Under the pieces are notes generated by a model that did not search any database, was not told where the DNA came from, and was given only the letters and a program-made list of their open reading frames with translations. A program made the translations under genes and the position numbers. From the NCBI GenBank assembly GCA_958403605.1, contig CATXYA010000095.1, positions 1 to 6,689 on the forward strand: a stretch of DNA of 6,689 nt, given 5' to 3'. Every line of letters begins with the position of its first letter. Position 1 is the stretch's first letter. Shown here one piece after another: positions 6,531-6,689 of this stretch. Origin of the DNA: an uncultured Oscillospiraceae bacterium (GTDB lineage Bacteria; Bacillota; Clostridia; Oscillospirales; Ruminococcaceae).

Positions 6531-6655
6531 AGCCGCTTTGCGGCTGCCACCTTCCCCCACCGGGGGAAGGCGGTGCTGTCCAAACTGGCTTTTGCCAGTT
6601 TGGCGAACAGCACCCCTGCAAGGGACGTCTGCTTGCGGCCAAAGGCCGCGGGCAG
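6531..6655. repeat. Cluster of four strong hairpins, probable intergenic repeat element
   Basis: Four hairpins follow one another. AGCCGC/GCGGCT spans 6531-6545. CCTTCCCCC/GGGGGAAGG spans 6550-6570. GGTGCTGT plus CCAAACTGGC pairs with GCCAGTTTGG plus ACAGCACC at 6572-6614, an 18-pair stem with a three-base bulge. CTGCTTGCGGCC pairs with GGCCGCGGGCAG at 6629-6655, including two G-T pairs. No open frame with a ribosome binding site was seen between 6441 and 6689. The style resembles hairpin-rich repeats dispersed between genes in Oscillospiraceae genomes; that link is from memory. A structured RNA is an alternative. Confidence 0.6.
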
Positions 6656-6689
6656 CTACGGCCTACTGCTGGCTTTTGTTTTTCCTTGC

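Overview
The window looks like chromosomal DNA of a GC-rich, low-phylum Gram-positive (Firmicutes/Clostridia) bacterium, most plausibly a gut-type Oscillospiraceae. The reasons are AGGAGG-type ribosome binding sites before every gene, a T-box leader controlling an aminoacyl-tRNA synthetase, a secreted GLUG-repeat surface protein, a Firmicutes-type (class II) GalT, and hairpin-rich intergenic repeats. The taxonomic placement is inference; the gene calls come from reading the sequence.

Layout, left to right. Positions 1-2154 (minus strand) hold the N-terminal 718 residues of a large exported GLUG-repeat protein whose C-terminus lies beyond the left edge. It starts with a Sec signal peptide, continues through a Ser/Ala/Pro/Glu-rich linker built from 54-bp tandem repeats, and then has two related modules of about 315 residues carrying GLUG-like repeats. 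Positions 2155-2494 carry its extended -10 promoter, a leader with two perfect stem-loops, and the tandem terminators of the next gene. Positions 2495-3880 (minus) encode asparaginyl-tRNA synthetase (asnS), preceded by a complete T-box riboswitch (about 3900-4197) with AAC, an Asn codon, at the specifier position and a strong TTGACA/TATCAT promoter.

A divergent promoter then drives a 76-residue two-helix membrane protein of unknown function (4317-4547, plus). Next on the plus strand is galT (4665-6206, class II UDP-glucose--hexose-1-phosphate uridylyltransferase, Leloir pathway) with its own promoter. A bidirectional terminator (6226-6267) separates galT from a convergent 57-residue ORF (6267-6440, minus) that has a strong ribosome binding site. 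The right end (6441-6689) has no gene I can support and is filled with strong hairpins, which look like a clustered intergenic repeat.

The genes do not form one pathway: they are independently promoted single-gene units in housekeeping (asnS, galT), surface (GLUG protein) and unknown (two small proteins) roles. Nothing here shows a defence, mobile or biosynthetic system. The points most worth a second look are the GLUG protein with its repeat expansion and unusual leader, the right-end hairpin array, and the two small conserved-looking proteins.
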